A stretch of DNA of 7,035 nt from Minisyncoccota bacterium. Lineage in GTDB: Bacteria > Patescibacteriota > Microgenomatia > UBA1400 > PJMF01. This document shows, in pieces, positions 5,066 through 7,035 of the stretch (its first letter is position 1; each line of letters starts with the position of its first letter). The stretch lies in assembly GCA_012799795.1 (NCBI GenBank), contig JAAZKO010000024.1, positions 1-7,035 of the forward strand, read 5' to 3'. The notes beneath the pieces are model-generated. The model was not told the origin of the DNA. It saw nothing but the letters and a program-made list of their open reading frames with translations, and searched no databases. The position numbers were made by a program, and so were the translations under genes.

Positions 5066-6160
5066 ATGCAAAAAAATTGGCAGAAAATGCGTCAAAATCA
5101 ATTTTTTACTGAAAAGCTTTTACTGCGCGAGCAAGTAATTAAGGCGATTAGAAAATTTTTTGATCAAGAAAAATTTCACGAAGTAGAAACACCACTTTTA
5201 GTTAAATCACCAGGCACCGAGCCTTATTTAGAAGTTTTCAGCACAAAATTAAAAGATGAGCACGCTAACTCTCAGCCAGCTTATCTCTTAACTAGTCCAG
5301 AATACGCGATGAAGAAATTATTGGTGGCTGGTTTGGATAAGATTTATCAGATTTGTAAAAGTTTTCGTAATCAAGAAAGTTTTGGCAACAATCATAATCC
5401 TGAGTTTACTATTCTAGAATGGTATCGAGCTAGTGCTGATTATAAAAAGATTATGGATGATTTTTCAAGATTAATGCTATTTATCAGCTCTGAGCTCCAA
5501 AACTATTATCAAGAAATAGAAAGTGATTTTGCTGATTACATTTTATCCAGACTAAAAAACAATCAGGTGGAATATTTAGGAAAAATTTACAATTTACAAT
5601 TGCCATATCAAAGGATGACGGTGGCTGAGGTTTTTGCTCAATATCTAAAAATTAATGATCAGGAGTTGTTGGATAGAGATAAACTTTATAACTTGGCCCA
5701 AAAGCAGGACTATCCATTAGCTAAAGAAGAAAGCTGGGACGATTTATTCTATCAGCTGTTTCTTAATGAGATTGAGCCAGAATTAGCTAAATTAGATCAC
5801 CCAGTGATTATTTATGACTATCCCCTATCTCAGGCTGCCTTAGCTAAAAAAAAGAAAGACGATCCGCGTTTCGCTGAACGTTTTGAAGTTTATCTAGCTG
5901 GATTAGAATTGGGCAATGCTTTTAGCGAATTAATTGATTATCAAGAACAAGAAGATCGTCTTAAGTCGGAATTATTATTAAGAAAAAAATTAAAAAAAAG
6001 CACTTACACTTTAGATCAAGATTTTATTGCGGCTTTAAAACTGGGTATGCCTGAGTCTGGGGGAATTGCTGTAGGCGTTGATCGTTTAATTATGTTTTTT
6101 GCTGGAGTTGCTGATATCAACGAGGTGCTTTTTTTCCCTGCTCTAGAAATTTTTAAATAA
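5066..6160 (+). CDS. epmA: EF-P lysine ligase EpmA (PoxA/GenX/YjeA)
   Basis: Lysyl-tRNA synthetase paralogue that activates (R)-beta-lysine, or possibly lysine, with ATP and attaches it to Lys34 of elongation factor P. The 364-residue protein is a class II catalytic core with no N-terminal anticodon-binding OB domain, which separates it from LysRS (about 500 residues). Motif 1 lies around HEVETPLLVKSPGTEP (38-53). LLTSPEYAMK (74-83) is the substrate loop. Motif 2 is YQICKSFRNQ followed by HNPEFTILEWYR (110-121). AERFEVYLAGLELGNAFSEL is EpmA-typical (compare [20 protein letters not shown] in E. coli EpmA). Motif 3 is GMPESGGIAVGVDR (327-340). Ala335 matches Ala298 of E. coli EpmA, where LysRS has Gly. 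Odd: motif 2 reads RNQ (Gln103) where E. coli EpmA and LysRS have RNE, with one extra residue before HNPEF. efp follows after 78 bp. No EpmB is in the window. Confidence 0.92.
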   Translation: MQKNWQKMRQNQFFTEKLLLREQVIKAIRKFFDQEKFHEVETPLLVKSPGTEPYLEVFSTKLKDEHANSQPAYLLTSPEYAMKKLLVAGLDKIYQICKSFRNQESFGNNHNPEFTILEWYRASADYKKIMDDFSRLMLFISSELQNYYQEIESDFADYILSRLKNNQVEYLGKIYNLQLPYQRMTVAEVFAQYLKINDQELLDRDKLYNLAQKQDYPLAKEESWDDLFYQLFLNEIEPELAKLDHPVIIYDYPLSQAALAKKKKDDPRFAERFEVYLAGLELGNAFSELIDYQEQEDRLKSELLLRKKLKKSTYTLDQDFIAALKLGMPESGGIAVGVDRLIMFFAGVADINEVLFFPALEIFK

Positions 6161-6186
6161 CATTTGGATAAATTAATGATTTTAGT

Positions 6187-6215
6187 TTGACTTAGCAAAA
6201 AATTTAAGTTTTAAT
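6187..6215 (+). promoter_or_regulatory. Promoter of efp
   Basis: TTGACT (6187-6192), 17 bp spacer, TTTAAT (6210-6215). The predicted start near 6222 gives a leader of about 17 nt, AT-rich and without a clear Shine-Dalgarno (at most TAAGAA). Hence efp can be expressed separately from epmA. Confidence 0.65.
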
Positions 6216-6238
6216 AAGTCGATTAGAAATAAGAATAT

Positions 6239-6805
6239 ATGTCAACGGTCAAAGCAGGCAATATTAAAAAAGGAAGCTACATTCTTTATCGTAGCGTTCC
6301 TCATTATGTCTTGCGTGTGAACTTTATTTCTCCTGGCAAAGGTTCCGCTTTTGCCAAAGTTAAAATGCGTGATATGCGGACTGGGGCTAATGTCGAATTT
6401 AATTTTAAATCTCATGACAACGTCGAAGAGTTAGACGTCCAAAGTAAAGAAATGCAATTTTTATATAAGTCGGGAGATGAAATTATTTTTATGGATCCCA
6501 ACAGTTATGAGCAGGTTCCTGTTCCTGTTAAATTATTAGAAGGTCAGGTGGAAATGCTCAGTTCGGAGATTAAAGTTTATGTGATTTTTCATGAAGATAA
6601 AGCATTAGGTGTTAGTTTGCCTCCTAAAGTAAAACTAAAAGTTGTTAAGGCAGAAGAAGCAGTGGCAGGAGATCGACAGACTGCTGGTAAAAAAGCAGTG
6701 ATTATGGAAACTGGTTTAGTGGTTCAGGCTCCTTTGTTTATAAAGAAGGGTGATGTTTTGTCGATCGATACGAGCACCGGTGATTATGTTTCTAGAGTCA
6801 ATTAA
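6239..6805 (+). CDS. efp: Translation elongation factor P
   Basis: EF-P binds the ribosome between the P and E sites and rescues ribosomes stalled on proline runs. At 188 residues it has the length of E. coli EF-P. Domain I begins MSTVKAGNIKKGSYILYRSVPHY and holds the exposed loop SPGKGSAFAKVKMRDMRTG, with Lys34 (codon 6338-6340) at the modification site. The middle OB domain covers about 66-127. Domain III ends with the EF-P signature TAGKKAVIMETGLVVQAPLFIKKGD (147-171) and STGDYVSRV. PGKGSA preserves the PGKG context used by EpmA in E. coli, rather than the arginine of the EarP/rhamnosyl type, which agrees with epmA lying directly upstream. It has its own promoter; tRNA-Lys follows after 44 bp. 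Confidence 0.97.
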   Translation: MSTVKAGNIKKGSYILYRSVPHYVLRVNFISPGKGSAFAKVKMRDMRTGANVEFNFKSHDNVEELDVQSKEMQFLYKSGDEIIFMDPNSYEQVPVPVKLLEGQVEMLSSEIKVYVIFHEDKALGVSLPPKVKLKVVKAEEAVAGDRQTAGKKAVIMETGLVVQAPLFIKKGDVLSIDTSTGDYVSRVN

Positions 6806-6817
6806 AAAAATTTAGTA

Positions 6818-6823
6818 TATAAT
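6818..6823 (+). promoter_or_regulatory. -10 box of tRNA-Lys
   Basis: Perfect TATAAT 26 nt before the tRNA, predicting a start near 6830 and a leader of about 20 nt. No good -35 box is visible at 16-18 bp, so read-through from efp may also contribute. Confidence 0.45.
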
Positions 6824-6849
6824 AAAAGATTGTTCATTAAGCAAAAAAT

Positions 6850-6923
6850 GGGTCCGTAGCTCAGTCGGTTAGAGCGACAGCCTTTTAAGCTGTGCGTCCC
6901 GGGTTCGAGTCCCGGCGGACTCA
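6850..6923 (+). tRNA. tRNA-Lys (anticodon UUU)
   Basis: 74 nt. The acceptor stem GGGTCCG (6850-6856) pairs with CGGACTC (6916-6922) with one G-U pair; discriminator A6923. Anticodon stem ACAGC/GCTGT (6877-6881 with 6889-6893) with loop CTTTTAA and anticodon TTT at 6884-6886. T arm CCGGG-TTCGAGT-CCCGG. The 3' CCA is not encoded. No terminator hairpin is seen between it and the next gene. Confidence 0.97.
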
Positions 6924-6937
6924 CTTTCCTGTTTTTC

Positions 6938-6966
6938 TTGCATCAAGCCTCTTTTATAGTTATAAT
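6938..6966 (+). promoter_or_regulatory. Promoter of the right-edge gene (leaderless)
   Basis: TTGCAT (6938-6943), 17 bp spacer, TATAAT (6961-6966). The -10 box ends 7 nt before the ATG at 6974, so the transcript would start at or one base before the start codon. Confidence 0.55.
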
Positions 6967-6973
6967 TTAAACT

Positions 6974-7035
6974 ATGCCCATAGAAACACGTCTTTTATAT
7001 ATACTCAGCGATTTAGCTTATATCACTAAATTAAA
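6974..7035 (+). CDS. Start of an unidentified protein gene (cut by the right edge)
   Basis: Open frame from ATG at 6974 to the window end, 20 full codons, beginning MPIETRLLYILSDLAYI. I do not recognise the family; the visible part is an amphipathic, fairly hydrophobic N-terminus without a charged-then-hydrophobic signal pattern. Support comes from the good promoter placed exactly at leaderless distance and from the unbroken frame; the fragment is too short for more. Confidence 0.5.
   Translation, partial: MPIETRLLYILSDLAYITKL

Noticed and set aside
5066..6160. A truncated lysyl-tRNA synthetase instead of EpmA
   Set aside because: There is no OB-fold remnant upstream, the AERFEVYLAGLELGNAFSEL and GGIAVGVDR segments fit EpmA with Ala in place of the LysRS Gly, and efp is adjacent.
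6016..6198. Minus-strand open frame over the end of epmA
   Set aside because: Shadow of motif 3 of the ligase; short and without promoter or ribosome-binding site.
6239..6923. A functional link between tRNA-Lys and the LysRS-like EpmA or EF-P
   Set aside because: tRNA-Lys has its own -10 box and EpmA lacks an anticodon-binding domain; adjacency alone is weak evidence.
1..7035. CRISPR array, insertion sequence, prophage or recoded TGA
   Set aside because: No spaced repeats, transposase, terminal inverted repeats or phage genes were seen; the glycoside hydrolase gene ends with TGA at its natural C-terminus, so TGA is a stop.

Overview
The window is a gene-dense, AT-rich stretch (G+C roughly one third by eye) read with the standard bacterial code; TGA is used as a normal stop. 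Short intergenic spaces, a very short DNA polymerase III delta subunit, tRNA genes without encoded CCA and a divergent but recognisable core gene set suggest a small-genome bacterium of the Candidate Phyla Radiation (Patescibacteria). That assignment is inference from style and protein look, not from a marker gene.

Layout. Positions 1-1758 hold a minus-strand run of three genes: a YgjP-type zinc metalloprotease, a compact HolA-like clamp-loader delta subunit, and the N-terminal third of a phosphomannomutase/phosphoglucomutase that runs off the left edge. Positions 1759-2129 are an RNA region: plus-strand tRNA-Leu(UAG), a bidirectional terminator, and on the minus strand a near-perfect consensus promoter firing into about 74 nt that folds as a hairpin plus that terminator, which I read as an unannotated small RNA. 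Positions 2130-3894 hold two divergent envelope-directed enzymes, a membrane-anchored lysozyme/GH73-like protein (minus) and a secreted clan GH-A glycoside hydrolase (plus), with interleaved promoters in the 91-bp gap. Positions 3956-5035 hold tRNA-Gly(UCC) and a CaCA-family sodium/calcium antiporter. Positions 5066-6805 hold epmA and efp, the EF-P modifying ligase and its substrate, followed by tRNA-Lys(UUU) and the first 20 codons of an unidentified gene at the right edge.

How it works together. The clearest functional pair is EpmA plus EF-P: the ligase keeps the alanine that separates EpmA from lysyl-tRNA synthetase, and EF-P keeps the modifiable Lys34. The divergent hydrolases probably act on the cell wall or surface glycans. 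Across the window, genes with their own promoter mostly have the -10 box 7 or 12 nt before the start codon and no Shine-Dalgarno, which points to leaderless or nearly leaderless mRNAs, while a gene inside the operon (the phosphomutase) has a normal Shine-Dalgarno. The most novel-looking item is the small-RNA unit at 1971-2083.
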